Shown: positions 16,545 through 25,995 of the stretch, piece after piece
Numbering within the stretch: the stretch's first letter is position 1
Layout: the number at the start of each line of letters is the position of its first letter
Source of the DNA: a virus
DNA length: 32,793 bases
Reading direction: 5' to 3' (one strand)
Virus record (IMG/VR): IMGVR_UViG_3300026512_000043
Span: 1 to 32,793 of that record
Notes under the pieces: model-generated
What the model was told of the DNA's origin: nothing
Database searches by the model: none
Seen by the model: the letters and a program-made list of their open reading frames with translations, nothing else
Made by a program: the position numbers and the translations under genes

Positions 16545-17591
16545 ATGTCAGGATTAATTGGAAGAACACCAGTACAAGGCTCAGCAAGTTATTTGTCAGC
16601 TAAGGTTACAGCTGTATACGATAGAACGTTATTAGAAAGAGCTGTTGCAAATCAAATATTTGATATGTTTGGTCAGTCAAAAGTAGTTCCAGCAAATAGT
16701 AATGCTAAAAAAGCATTTGCTTATAGATATAAAAATATCTTACCTGCTACTACTCCATTGGCTGAGTATAATGGTTCAAATATAAAAGCTCCAAATAAGA
16801 TAGTTAGAGAAGAAGTTGAATATGGTGTAGCTCATTATGGTGATTATATCACTTATACTGATGAATTAGATTTATATGACTTTGACACTATAGAGTCGTC
16901 TTTTCTGGATATTCTTGGTGACCAAGCGTCATTAACTATCGATACAATAACAAGAGATACTCTTAGAGCTGGTACAAATGTTGTATATGCTGATGGTGCC
17001 GTTAGTAGACTTGAAGTTGCTGACAGTAAGAAAGTTCATGTTTCTAAAGACTTTGATATTATGGCTATTAAGCTTAAAAATCAAGGTGGTAAGAAATTTA
17101 AGAAAGTTATTACTGCAAGTACAAAAGTTGGAACTGCTGCTGTTAGAAGTGCGTATGTTGGTATTGTTGACCCATCGTTAACTCCAGATTTAAGAGCTCT
17201 TCCAGGATGGCAGAATGTAGAGAATTACTCTGATTATTCTAAAGCTTATCCAAATGAGATTGGTAGAATTGGTGATTTCCGTATCATAGAATCTGACAAT
17301 AACGAACCTATTGCTAACCAAGGTACTAATACAGATACAAATGTATACCTATCTTTATTCTTTGCAGAAAATGCTTATGCAACTGTAACGCTTAGAGGTA
17401 AAGGTGGTATTGTTACTAAGGTTAAACCATTAGGTTCATCTGGAGCTGAAGACCCACTAGACCAATATGGTACTATAGGTTGGAAAGCTATCCATGGTGC
17501 AGCAATCTTAAACGAAGCTTGGTTGATTAGAACTGAAGCTACAGCAACTGTTGAAGATGCTACTGCTAAACACTACTACGACTATTCTTAG
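16545..17591 (+). CDS. Major capsid protein, N4-gp56 family
   Basis: This is the HK97-fold shell protein. Family hallmarks of the N4-gp56 group are visible in order: a start with RTLLERAVANQIFDMFGQ, then LPATTPLAEYNG, a segment like YGDYITYTDELDLYDFD, then LGDQASLTIDTITRDTLRAGTNVVYADG. The 348-residue length is slightly short for the group but complete. The preceding scaffold gene, the structured leader and the strong hairpin after the stop suggest separate high-level expression. Presence of this family agrees with the N4-like virion polymerase, though it also occurs in other phages. Confidence 0.9.
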   Translation: MSGLIGRTPVQGSASYLSAKVTAVYDRTLLERAVANQIFDMFGQSKVVPANSNAKKAFAYRYKNILPATTPLAEYNGSNIKAPNKIVREEVEYGVAHYGDYITYTDELDLYDFDTIESSFLDILGDQASLTIDTITRDTLRAGTNVVYADGAVSRLEVADSKKVHVSKDFDIMAIKLKNQGGKKFKKVITASTKVGTAAVRSAYVGIVDPSLTPDLRALPGWQNVENYSDYSKAYPNEIGRIGDFRIIESDNNEPIANQGTNTDTNVYLSLFFAENAYATVTLRGKGGIVTKVKPLGSSGAEDPLDQYGTIGWKAIHGAAILNEAWLIRTEATATVEDATAKHYYDYS

Positions 17592-17608
17592 TCCTTTAGT
17601 GTAACCAC

Positions 17609-17640
17609 GTAGGGGGGATAATTCTCCTCTACTTTAATAA
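17609..17640 (+). terminator. Probable terminator after the capsid gene
   Basis: A 10-bp stem GTAGGGGGGA/TCTCCTCTAC (17609-17632, two G-U pairs) with a 4-nt TAAT loop is followed by TTTAATAA. It is by far the most GC-rich hairpin near a gene end here. The T tract is weak, so read-through is expected, leaving capsid message more abundant than downstream message. Confidence 0.65.
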
Positions 17641-17657
17641 TATAAATAAGGATATTT

Positions 17658-18146
17658 ATGGCTACAGGCTTAAATAGCATGACAAAAAAAACACTAGACC
17701 AAATGAATCTTGCAGAATTGGAAGACATTTGTGTTTCACTTAAGATTCAAATGGACAGTGAAGATAAAGAATCTACTTTAGTCTCAAAGATTAAAGCTAC
17801 TGGTAAATATAAAACTACAAATGAAAAGCCTGGTGCTTCTGTGCAAGTTAAAGATGGTGTTAAGAAACACAAAATTCTTGGTAAATACATCAAGGTTAGA
17901 GTTCATCCAACTCAAAATGCACAGCAGAATACATCGGTTTTTGCATCTATAGGATTGTACACGGTTGAATTTCAACCACATGAGGAAGTAGAACTACCTA
18001 TTGGTATAGTTAAATTTCTAAAATCATCTTTTGTTCCAGAGCACTATTATGACCCAAAATCTATTAGTGAAAATGGTAACATTGGAGCACACTTAACTAG
18101 AAGTGTTCCTAAGTATATTGTTGAAGTGGTTACTGATTTAGAATAA
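17658..18146 (+). CDS. Minor head protein candidate with SAP/HeH-like N-terminus
   Basis: The 162-residue product opens with a helix-extended-loop-helix pattern (MNLAELEDICVSLKIQ then ESTLVSKIK) of the kind often joined to phage head proteins. A basic linker and a beta-rich C-terminal domain (YTVEFQPHEEVELP) follow. Its position after the capsid gene suggests a head decoration or DNA-contacting minor capsid protein. The ribosome site is AAGGA. Function is inferred from position and the N-terminal pattern only. Confidence 0.5.
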   Translation: MATGLNSMTKKTLDQMNLAELEDICVSLKIQMDSEDKESTLVSKIKATGKYKTTNEKPGASVQVKDGVKKHKILGKYIKVRVHPTQNAQQNTSVFASIGLYTVEFQPHEEVELPIGIVKFLKSSFVPEHYYDPKSISENGNIGAHLTRSVPKYIVEVVTDLE

Positions 18147-18165
18147 CTAATTTAAAAGGACAATA

Positions 18166-18573
18166 ATGTTTGATAGTATACTTGGAGGGTTATCATCACT
18201 TGGTAGCTCTATAGGAAGTGGCTTGGGATCTGCTTATGATAGCATACTTGGCTCTTTTGGCGGAGGTGGTGCACAAGGTGCAGGAAACTTCATTAATCAA
18301 TCTACACTACAAGGTACACAACCAAATATGTCACTTTTCGGTGACATGGCAAATACGTCGGGTAATAGTTCATTTGATAGCATACTTGGTACTTTAGGTA
18401 GTCCAGGTTTTGCTAACTTGGCTAAAGGCGTTGGTTCTTTGTATCAAATAAATACAGCAAGAAATGCACAAAAAAATGCTGAAAATATTGCAAATAAATC
18501 AATGGCATTACAGACTGATGCATATAATAGAAGTGTAGCTGAAGATGAAGCTCGCCAAAATTTAACTTTTTAA
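18166..18573 (+). CDS. Small internal virion / ejection protein
   Basis: The 135-residue product has a Gly/Ser-rich amphipathic N-terminus with an internal repeat of FDSILGxL-type units (near residues 2, 24 and 67). The second half is Ala/Asn-rich and helical (ARNAQKNAENIANKSMALQ). This is the composition of small podovirus ejection proteins, like T7 gp14, that help form the trans-envelope channel. It is the first of three genes of this type. The assignment rests on composition and order. Confidence 0.55.
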   Translation: MFDSILGGLSSLGSSIGSGLGSAYDSILGSFGGGGAQGAGNFINQSTLQGTQPNMSLFGDMANTSGNSSFDSILGTLGSPGFANLAKGVGSLYQINTARNAQKNAENIANKSMALQTDAYNRSVAEDEARQNLTF

Positions 18574-18583
18574 GGTTGGATAT

Positions 18584-19648
18584 ATGTTACAATTTAATCC
18601 AAGTTTAAAACCAAAAGCTCCTGACTTTAGCGGTATCGCTGCTTTATTAGGTCAGGCAAATGTTGCTAGTCAGAACGTAAATGCAGGAGTTAATTCTCTT
18701 GTGTCTACGTTTGATGACTATGGAAAGCAACGAAGGTCTAGTGCTGTAACCGATTTATTTGGAAGCGGACAATTAGACGGACTCTCTGAACAAGAGCAAC
18801 GAGCACTGATTGCGAAGACTGCAGGTGGTTCGACCACTGCTCAAAATCAACAACTCGTAAAAAATTTATTAGGCTCTACAAGAGCAACAACTGAAGCTGA
18901 AGCAAAGGTTAAATCTGATGCATTAGCTCAACAAAATCTTTTTGAAATGCTTTCAAGAAAGCAAGACTTTAGTTCTACTGAAGCTGAAAAAAAAAGAAAG
19001 TTTTCTGGCGGTGAAACTGAAAAAGAACGAAATCTTAAAATTAAGCTAGCTGGTGAATCTAATTCGTTACAGGAATTGCTTGCAAAAATGAGAGAACAAA
19101 CAACAATTAGAGGTCAAGATATATCAAGTGCAACAACTAGACGTGGTCAAAACATATCTAGCGGTGATGCTGCTGCTGGACGTCAAGTTCAGTATGCTGG
19201 ACAAGAAGTTCAGAAACGTGGGCAAGATATTCAACAGCAAATGTCTAAAGACAGTATTGCTAGTAAATTGCTTGCAGCTAAATATAGCAAACCGAAAGAG
19301 GACACAATGTCTAAACTTGGTGTAGCTGAATTGACTGGAAAAGATGGCAATGCTGTTGATGCACTTACTGAGGAGTTTAATGATTATCTAAATAATGTCA
19401 ACGACCCCTGGTTCAATACTGAGCTTGACAAGACTTCAAAGTCTTTCGTTAAAGAGTCTATTCTGAAGTATATAATTACTCCCGAAGGACAAAGAAGCTA
19501 TTACGCTGGAGGCATAGAAAGTGTCTATAATAAAGTCAAGAGTGACTTTTTAGGCAAGGGATATACGTTGGAGGATTTGCCTATCAACCTGTGGAACATG
19601 TTTCCAGGTGGAGAAAGTCCATTTCAGCAAGCCCTAGTAAAACAATAG
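18584..19648 (+). CDS. Internal virion / ejection protein with coiled repeats
   Basis: The 354-residue product is Gln/Ala/Ser-rich and helical. In the middle it carries imperfect RGQ repeats (TIRGQDISSAT, RRGQNISSGD, AAGRQVQYAGQ, QKRGQDIQQQ, about residues 170-215) at roughly 10-14 residue spacing, probably a coiled coil. The C-terminal part is globular (NDPWFNTELDKTSKSF). It is comparable in place to T7 gp15-type proteins ejected with the DNA. No enzyme motif is seen. The ribosome site is AAGGTTGG, weaker than its neighbours. Confidence 0.55.
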   Translation: MLQFNPSLKPKAPDFSGIAALLGQANVASQNVNAGVNSLVSTFDDYGKQRRSSAVTDLFGSGQLDGLSEQEQRALIAKTAGGSTTAQNQQLVKNLLGSTRATTEAEAKVKSDALAQQNLFEMLSRKQDFSSTEAEKKRKFSGGETEKERNLKIKLAGESNSLQELLAKMREQTTIRGQDISSATTRRGQNISSGDAAAGRQVQYAGQEVQKRGQDIQQQMSKDSIASKLLAAKYSKPKEDTMSKLGVAELTGKDGNAVDALTEEFNDYLNNVNDPWFNTELDKTSKSFVKESILKYIITPEGQRSYYAGGIESVYNKVKSDFLGKGYTLEDLPINLWNMFPGGESPFQQALVKQ

Positions 19649-19660
19649 GAGGTTATTTAT

Positions 19661-19948
19661 ATGAAATATGAATACAATGATACTAATACAATAAGATTAA
19701 TGGTTCCACCTTGTGGTTTGAAATGCAAGATTGAAATTGATGGTCTTTTTGTTGATGCATCAGTTCATTCTAAGATAGAAAATAGCTTCGGATGGTATGT
19801 TTTTTTACTTAATGATGGCAGTTTTGCTTGCAGTGACAATTATTTCACTGAGGAGAAAGCGATACTTGTTCATCTTTGCGAAAAACATAACATTGATGTG
19901 TTAGAAACTTTCCCAAAGTGTGGATGGTACAAAAAGAATAAGGAATAG
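19661..19948 (+). CDS. Small hypothetical protein between ejection genes
   Basis: The 95-residue product has five Cys residues spread over its length, including CGLKCKIEIDG and a C-terminal FPKCGWYKKNKE, and a beta-like body. It has a strong AGGAGG ribosome site and ends two bases before the giant gene. It could be a chaperone or regulator for the giant protein, but no family is recognised. The Cys content is unlike the neighbouring virion proteins. Confidence 0.55.
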   Translation: MKYEYNDTNTIRLMVPPCGLKCKIEIDGLFVDASVHSKIENSFGWYVFLLNDGSFACSDNYFTEEKAILVHLCEKHNIDVLETFPKCGWYKKNKE

Positions 19949-19950
19949 TT

Positions 19951-22900
19951 ATGGCAATGCCATTAAGTAATGAAGAGGTTTTAGCGTCGCTAATGGGTGA
20001 CAAGACTCCTCTACAGGATTCCTTATTAAACCAAGTTTCTGATTCTGATAGATTTTTAAATCAACTTGAGAAAGCTGGTACTGGTCTTTTATCTAACTAT
20101 AATAACCTTACAGGGAATATAGCTGATGAAATTAATCAATCTGGTTCTAGTGCAACTGCTCAATTATTGTATGATATTAAAGCTAATGAGGAAACAAATT
20201 TAGCTGAAAAGGTATGGGAGGGGTTTAAATCCCCTTTCACCGATACTGATGCAGGAGCTATCAATCAAATATTTGGTGAGAACTTTACTCAGCAATTAAG
20301 AGATTCGGCTCAGAAAAAGAGTCGTGCAATGGATGCTAAGAACGAACTAGCTCAACAATATAGCGGAGGTGGCTTAGGTCAATTCGCTGGTGATATAGTA
20401 ACTATGTTACCTATAGCAAAGTTTGGACGCATGTCTAGAACTAATTCTGCTATAACACAAGGAGCTACGAAGCTTCAAACTGCTAAAGCTGTAGGAGCTG
20501 ATGCACTTGAAAATGCTGGAGTTTTATCTTCTACTGAGTTTTTACTTGGTAAGGCATATGGACAAAGTGATGCTGAAGCAACTGCTAATGCATTAATGGC
20601 TGGTGGTATCGGTTTAGTTGGAACTCCTTTATTAGGTGCAGGTAAGGCATTTATGCATGCGACACCATTAGAGAAAGCTCAAATTAAACTAGAAACTGGT
20701 CAAGCATTAACTGATGAGGACATGGCTATTCTTGGAGGTGGTATAAAAACCAAATCTGGAAGAGAGTTTGAAGCTCCAAAGGTTGAAGAATCTAAGCGAG
20801 CCGTAGAAAATGTCGAATATGATGTAGTTGAGCCTAAGGCTGAAGTAGGCAAGCCTATTCCTGACCAAACTTTTGTACCTGAAGTCAATAATCCTAAGAA
20901 AATATCCTATGGTTATGATGACAGAGGAAGAGTTTATACAGAAGAATCTAGTCTATTAAGTCCACAAGGGGCTTCTACTGAGAAAGCAAGTTTTAAGCAA
21001 AAAGCTAAACCTGAAGTTGAAAATGCTAAGGCAGAAGTAGATAGACGTTTAGAATTTTTTGATAGAGATGAGCAATTGAGGCAACGCTATGGTCAAGCTC
21101 AAGCTAAAACAACTGAGAAACGTACATCTAATCAGACTAGAGACAGCTTTGAGAAAGACCAATATAAAAGCATAAGAGATGATAAGAGTCTACCTCGAGA
21201 AGTTCGCAGTGATGCTAGTGCTAAGCTTAAGGAATTAAATTCAAAAGCTAATAGTGTTAATGTTCCTGATGGACATAACTATTCTTTTGTTTCTCCTGAT
21301 GGAAAAAACATTACTGGAAAAGTAGTAAAGGAAAGTGACGACAGGATTGTTGTTGAATACATTGACCCATATTCTGGAAAGACTAGAAAATCTGTGTTTA
21401 ATAAAAAGACTGGTAAAGCTGAATCAGCTGTCGATGTCAATCATCCTGAGCTTGCAAGCAAAACTTATTCTGGTGGAAAAAAGATTGACACTGCTAGTCA
21501 AAAAAAGTCTAGTAAATCAACCGACAAAGAAGCAAATAAGCGTGCTAAAGCTAAACTTGATGAGCAAACCTCTGTAGAATCTAAGACTTCTTATACTAGA
21601 CAGAATAAACTCTCTGATGAGTATAAAGCTTTTGTTAAGGCTAAGGGTACTCCAAGAAGTACCGTAACAGATGAGATAACTGCGAAATCAATTACTGAAA
21701 AAGCGGAATCTAAGTTAAGCGAAGTAAAGAAAGCAATACGAAAAGTAACAATAGCTGAGAAACAAAAGGCTAAGGACTTTGATATATCTAATATAACTGC
21801 AAGTCAAAGAAAAGCATATCGTGATGATATAGCATTGATTGAGGATTATACTGGAGCTAAACAAGACCTTAACTTATTTCATCAAGGTAAGTTAAGCGGA
21901 GAAGAGTTGCGATATCGTGAGGGTAGACGCATAGATGATAGAATTTCAAGAAGTGGTGAACAACAATTCAAAACTGACGAAGAAGCTATTGCCTATAAGG
22001 AAGCTACTGCGAAAGAATATCGTGACGTTGGTATCGAGGTAAAAGACGACATCAAGATGAAAAAAGAAGCTGGTACTGGGACAGAAAAACCTGAGAAGAA
22101 AGCTGAGAGAGAGTCTAAAGAAATTGCTGAGGCTCAAAGGAGTAATGAATTTCTACAAAAGGCACTTGCTCAAGCTAGAAGAACTGGTGAAAATCCTAAG
22201 TATAAGTCTGGCGAAAAGGCTGGTCAACCTCGTTTAACGGAGAGCCAGTTTAAAGATGCACGCGATAAAATTCTAACAATTGGAGAGATTGCAGATAAAA
22301 CTATTCCTGTTGTGATTAAAGGCAAAAGAACTGGTGCTATAAAACAAGCCAGAGACTTAGCTAATAAAAGAGTTAGTGATAAGCAAAGAGAACTATTAGG
22401 TATAGATGAATCTAAAAAGTTATTGCCTAAAGATATTAATTTCAAGGATACGACTATAGATGCTTCTAATTCGATTATGCAGATAATATCTGTAATACTT
22501 GGAAGCAAAAGGCTTGCTAAGTTATCTAAACTTTATGGTGGAGAAGATGACATTCGTTCTATTATAGGTAAAACTATGGAAAAGAATGGGCTAAAGATGC
22601 CTAAGGTCTTAGGTTCTGATGGCAAAGAAATGTCATGGAAAGAACTTGTTAAGCCGTTATTTATGACAGAGAATTATGGTCAAGGTCGAAAAGGTCTTGT
22701 TCGTAATATAATGAAAGAACAAAAAGTTAATAGAATCGATGCTGAAAAGTTCCTTGCTGAATATAATAAAGCTAGTGATATGCTTATTCCAGAAATGGTT
22801 GAGCTTAGAGATTTAATATATAAGCACATGGATAATAATCAAAACGGTACATTTAAATGGACTTTGCCTGATGGTTTTAAAGTTGAATTCAAACTAACTA

Positions 22901-25900
22901 GAAGAGCTGATGGTACTATATCTATGAGAGGGAAGAATATTCCTTTCAAGGTTGAAACTGGAGATTTAGATGATTTTTCTAGAGCATTAATGCCAAATCT
23001 TATTCACTCAATAGATGCTTATGTAGCTAGAAGAATGAATAAGGAAGGTATACCTACAACTCACGATGCACTTACTGTGCCTAAAGGCATGGAACAAAAA
23101 GCTAAAGATGCATATACTGAAGTTATGGTCGAACTTAATGAGTCTAGCATACTCCATGATATCATGAAGGAACTTGGATATAAAGGCACTCCTAAGAAGG
23201 TTGGAGATTTAGAATCTTCGGCTATTGAGAAATCTGAGTATAAGCTAAGTGTTGAACACGAAGCTGGTATTCCAGAGGTTGCTAAAGTTAGAGAGTTTGA
23301 TGTTTCAAAGCAGAACACTAAAGAAGAAGTCATGCGTGATTTTATGGCTAGTGGTAATGTTAGAAATGCTCCTACTAATCAGCTAATAGATTCAATGGTT
23401 ACTGAAGCTGGCTATAGGACTATGTCTGTAGCTAGAGACTCAGACGATGTATTTGAAAGACAGATAGCATTAGCTCATCAGTCGGCAAAATATAATCCTA
23501 AGCAAGCACTTTCAGCTCCAGAGGGAGTTAATAAGAAAGCTTGGGATGCTACACAAGAACGCATTTTTAATGAGTCTAGAGCCAAGTTAGAATATAACCC
23601 ACTATTGAATGATGTATTGCAGGGAGAACGCAAGTACTTTAAACAAGATGGCAGTATTGTTGGTGGTAAGTTTGAATCTATGGAGGCTGTTCTTAAAAAG
23701 GAACAAGAAGCTATTGAGAAGATGGGCGAAGACCCTAAGACTTATGCTAAAAAGAAAGCTGAAGCTTATTCATATAAGCAAGACCAAGAACTAACTAATG
23801 AGCAACTAAATACTAGAGCTCAAGTTGATGCTGTAACACAAGAAACTTACAAAGATACTAATGCTTATAAAACTTTATGGGATGAGCAGAACTCTGCAAG
23901 TCCTAAGTTTAAGGAGTTTACTGAGCTAGAAAATGTTCGTAATATTCATAAGTCAGATGTTGATAGAAAGGTTGAAGTGTTGTTTGACAGGCTCAAGACT
24001 ATTCCAAAGGAGAAGCAAGCTAAGCTTAAAGTTCTAATGGACAGTGATTATGAGGCTATCAATGGTATGACGAAAGCTCAAGCTGATGAGATGTGGACTA
24101 ACCACAAAGCGTTGCTTGATATAGTTGGCAAAGAAGTAGAACAAACTGCAAAAGGTATAGGCAAAAAGTCTGAACAATATGGGTATTACTTAAATAATCC
24201 TCATCTAATTGCAAAGAGATATGGCTTAGATTCCAGTGCAGAACAAGCTATAGACAAGTTGATTTCTATTAGAGCAATGGAGCTTAACGATGCTTGGAAA
24301 GTTGTAGATGAACTTCAAGGTGATGTTGATATGAAATTTGTTTTAGATACTATGGCTCAAAAGAGACACTTATCTGAGCAATTTTTATTTGCTAATAATT
24401 CTGAGAAGATTGTCAAGGGCTTTCAATCTGAAGTCTATCGTGGTCAAAAGCGCATAGATAAAGATGGTAAGGTTCGTTGGGATGCAGAATCCATGGACGA
24501 AATGGGTATCGTTGGTCGTGAACTAGAAAACAAAAAGGTTGGTACGGTTTACAACAAAGATGTTCAGAAGTTTAATAATCTTGAAGATGAGCTTGAGTTT
24601 ATGACTAAGAATAGACTAAAGAAAGGTCCTGATGTTAATGGTAAATCTACTTATAGATATATAGCTGAAGAGGATATTCGTTTAGAAGCTGGAAAGGTTG
24701 ATGATTTAGCTAACACTTTATCTGAGACTGTACGTTCAGTATCTCAAAAAGTTAAAGATAGAGGACTTATCCTTAGAGTACTTGACACTTTAGAAAGGGA
24801 CGAATCATTACTTTTTTCTAAGACACAAAAACCAGGAATGACTAAGCTTGGAACAGATGAATTACAAAGATTACCTTACGACTTACGAGATACAATGCAG
24901 TATGTTGATAAGGAGCTTGTGGCTAAACTAATTGGTCGTGATGAAGTAAGACTTATTAATACTAAGTTAGCAAGAAAGTATAAGCTAAATGAACAGCAAT
25001 GGGCTAAGGTTTCTGATAGATTGTTAAATAATTTTGGAACAATGTTTAAGCAGAATGTAGTATTGAAAAATGCTTCATCATATGTAAACTCATTCCTAGT
25101 TAATCAATCATATGCATTGGCTCATGGTATATCTCCAAAGAAAATGTTAGAGTCACAGACTGCAGCAATGCGTGATATGAAAGAGCTTGATGATATTCTT
25201 AATAAACTTTCATTGCAACAAATTACTGGAGCAAAACGTGATAAGATTTTAAATGACAAATTGAAAAACAACTTATTGTGGAAAATGGAACGTGCTGGAT
25301 TGTCTACAAATAGGGTAGAAGGTGTTGTTGGTGACAATGACTTACTTAGTGGAATGTTTAAGGACATGACTGAAAAAGCTCATATTCCTGCTGTATTTAC
25401 GGCTGGTCAATATGTTACCTTAAATCAGAAGACTCCGTTAGGTAGAGGTTCATTGAAGTTATTCTCAGTACTTGATACTTCAGGCAGATATATGATTGCT
25501 AAAAAGCATTTAGATGATGGTATGGATATTAAAAGTGCCGTACATGAAGCTAATGGTATTTATGGCAATATGGATAAGATGGTTCCTGAAACTATTGAGC
25601 TAGTTGACAAGTATGGATTTATTCCTTTTGCAAAGTGGTTCAGTTTAACTGCTCCTAAGTTACTACAACATACTAGAAATAATCCTAAAAAGGCTTTTGC
25701 TTTAGCTGTTGTATTATATGCTTTTGGGCAAGAGACTGATACTAACGTTGCTTCATTTAATCCACTTCAGGGAATGGCTGATTTCTTTGAAAGTTCAACA
25801 ATAGGCAAGCTTACAGATATGAAAGAAATGGGCGTTGTTTATTCTGCCAAAAGCAGAGCAATGAATACTGTGCTTCCAAATTACATTACTTCATATACAC

Positions 25901-25995
25901 AAGACCCAATGGGTGGGATATGGAGAGATATAAGAAAGCCAAAACTAAAGGGTCCATTTCGTGGAATCACACAAAAGATTATTGAAGGAGATTAA
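19951..25995 (+). CDS. Giant ejection protein carrying an N4-like virion RNA polymerase domain
   Basis: The 2014-residue product should be packaged in the virion and pass into the cell with the DNA, where its polymerase domain could transcribe the first genes. Single-subunit RNA polymerase motifs occur in order. DDRGR at 323-327 is followed by VY and PQG (338-340), as in T7 (DWRGRVY...PQG). Motif A is DASNS with Asp837. Motif B is K901-P-L-F-M-T-x2-Y909-G, with the T7 spacing K631 to Y639. Motif C is PNLIHS then THDA (His1038, Asp1039). Residues 1-240 are ejection-protein-like with two hydrophobic stretches (about 146-165 and 212-236). The C-terminus (IPFAKWFSLTAPKLLQHTRN, 1891 onward) is typical of podovirus internal proteins. 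DxxGR and motif A are about 510 residues apart (about 116 in T7), separated by a charged, low-complexity segment. N4 gp50 is about 3500 residues, so this is a compact version. No transglycosylase motif is seen. Confidence 0.85.
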   Translation: MAMPLSNEEVLASLMGDKTPLQDSLLNQVSDSDRFLNQLEKAGTGLLSNYNNLTGNIADEINQSGSSATAQLLYDIKANEETNLAEKVWEGFKSPFTDTDAGAINQIFGENFTQQLRDSAQKKSRAMDAKNELAQQYSGGGLGQFAGDIVTMLPIAKFGRMSRTNSAITQGATKLQTAKAVGADALENAGVLSSTEFLLGKAYGQSDAEATANALMAGGIGLVGTPLLGAGKAFMHATPLEKAQIKLETGQALTDEDMAILGGGIKTKSGREFEAPKVEESKRAVENVEYDVVEPKAEVGKPIPDQTFVPEVNNPKKISYGYDDRGRVYTEESSLLSPQGASTEKASFKQKAKPEVENAKAEVDRRLEFFDRDEQLRQRYGQAQAKTTEKRTSNQTRDSFEKDQYKSIRDDKSLPREVRSDASAKLKELNSKANSVNVPDGHNYSFVSPDGKNITGKVVKESDDRIVVEYIDPYSGKTRKSVFNKKTGKAESAVDVNHPELASKTYSGGKKIDTASQKKSSKSTDKEANKRAKAKLDEQTSVESKTSYTRQNKLSDEYKAFVKAKGTPRSTVTDEITAKSITEKAESKLSEVKKAIRKVTIAEKQKAKDFDISNITASQRKAYRDDIALIEDYTGAKQDLNLFHQGKLSGEELRYREGRRIDDRISRSGEQQFKTDEEAIAYKEATAKEYRDVGIEVKDDIKMKKEAGTGTEKPEKKAERESKEIAEAQRSNEFLQKALAQARRTGENPKYKSGEKAGQPRLTESQFKDARDKILTIGEIADKTIPVVIKGKRTGAIKQARDLANKRVSDKQRELLGIDESKKLLPKDINFKDTTIDASNSIMQIISVILGSKRLAKLSKLYGGEDDIRSIIGKTMEKNGLKMPKVLGSDGKEMSWKELVKPLFMTENYGQGRKGLVRNIMKEQKVNRIDAEKFLAEYNKASDMLIPEMVELRDLIYKHMDNNQNGTFKWTLPDGFKVEFKLTRRADGTISMRGKNIPFKVETGDLDDFSRALMPNLIHSIDAYVARRMNKEGIPTTHDALTVPKGMEQKAKDAYTEVMVELNESSILHDIMKELGYKGTPKKVGDLESSAIEKSEYKLSVEHEAGIPEVAKVREFDVSKQNTKEEVMRDFMASGNVRNAPTNQLIDSMVTEAGYRTMSVARDSDDVFERQIALAHQSAKYNPKQALSAPEGVNKKAWDATQERIFNESRAKLEYNPLLNDVLQGERKYFKQDGSIVGGKFESMEAVLKKEQEAIEKMGEDPKTYAKKKAEAYSYKQDQELTNEQLNTRAQVDAVTQETYKDTNAYKTLWDEQNSASPKFKEFTELENVRNIHKSDVDRKVEVLFDRLKTIPKEKQAKLKVLMDSDYEAINGMTKAQADEMWTNHKALLDIVGKEVEQTAKGIGKKSEQYGYYLNNPHLIAKRYGLDSSAEQAIDKLISIRAMELNDAWKVVDELQGDVDMKFVLDTMAQKRHLSEQFLFANNSEKIVKGFQSEVYRGQKRIDKDGKVRWDAESMDEMGIVGRELENKKVGTVYNKDVQKFNNLEDELEFMTKNRLKKGPDVNGKSTYRYIAEEDIRLEAGKVDDLANTLSETVRSVSQKVKDRGLILRVLDTLERDESLLFSKTQKPGMTKLGTDELQRLPYDLRDTMQYVDKELVAKLIGRDEVRLINTKLARKYKLNEQQWAKVSDRLLNNFGTMFKQNVVLKNASSYVNSFLVNQSYALAHGISPKKMLESQTAAMRDMKELDDILNKLSLQQITGAKRDKILNDKLKNNLLWKMERAGLSTNRVEGVVGDNDLLSGMFKDMTEKAHIPAVFTAGQYVTLNQKTPLGRGSLKLFSVLDTSGRYMIAKKHLDDGMDIKSAVHEANGIYGNMDKMVPETIELVDKYGFIPFAKWFSLTAPKLLQHTRNNPKKAFALAVVLYAFGQETDTNVASFNPLQGMADFFESSTIGKLTDMKEMGVVYSAKSRAMNTVLPNYITSYTQDPMGGIWRDIRKPKLKGPFRGITQKIIEGD

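Noticed and set aside
21901-21930. YREGRR at residues 655-660 as the polymerase T/DxxGR motif
   Set aside because: The required Asp or Thr is Tyr here, and the following VY and PQG are missing. The copy at 323-340 matches much better, though a structural model should settle it.
20990-22440. Intein as explanation of the long gap in the polymerase region
   Set aside because: No Cys/Ser block at a clear left junction followed by a terminal His-Asn plus nucleophile, and no homing endonuclease motif.
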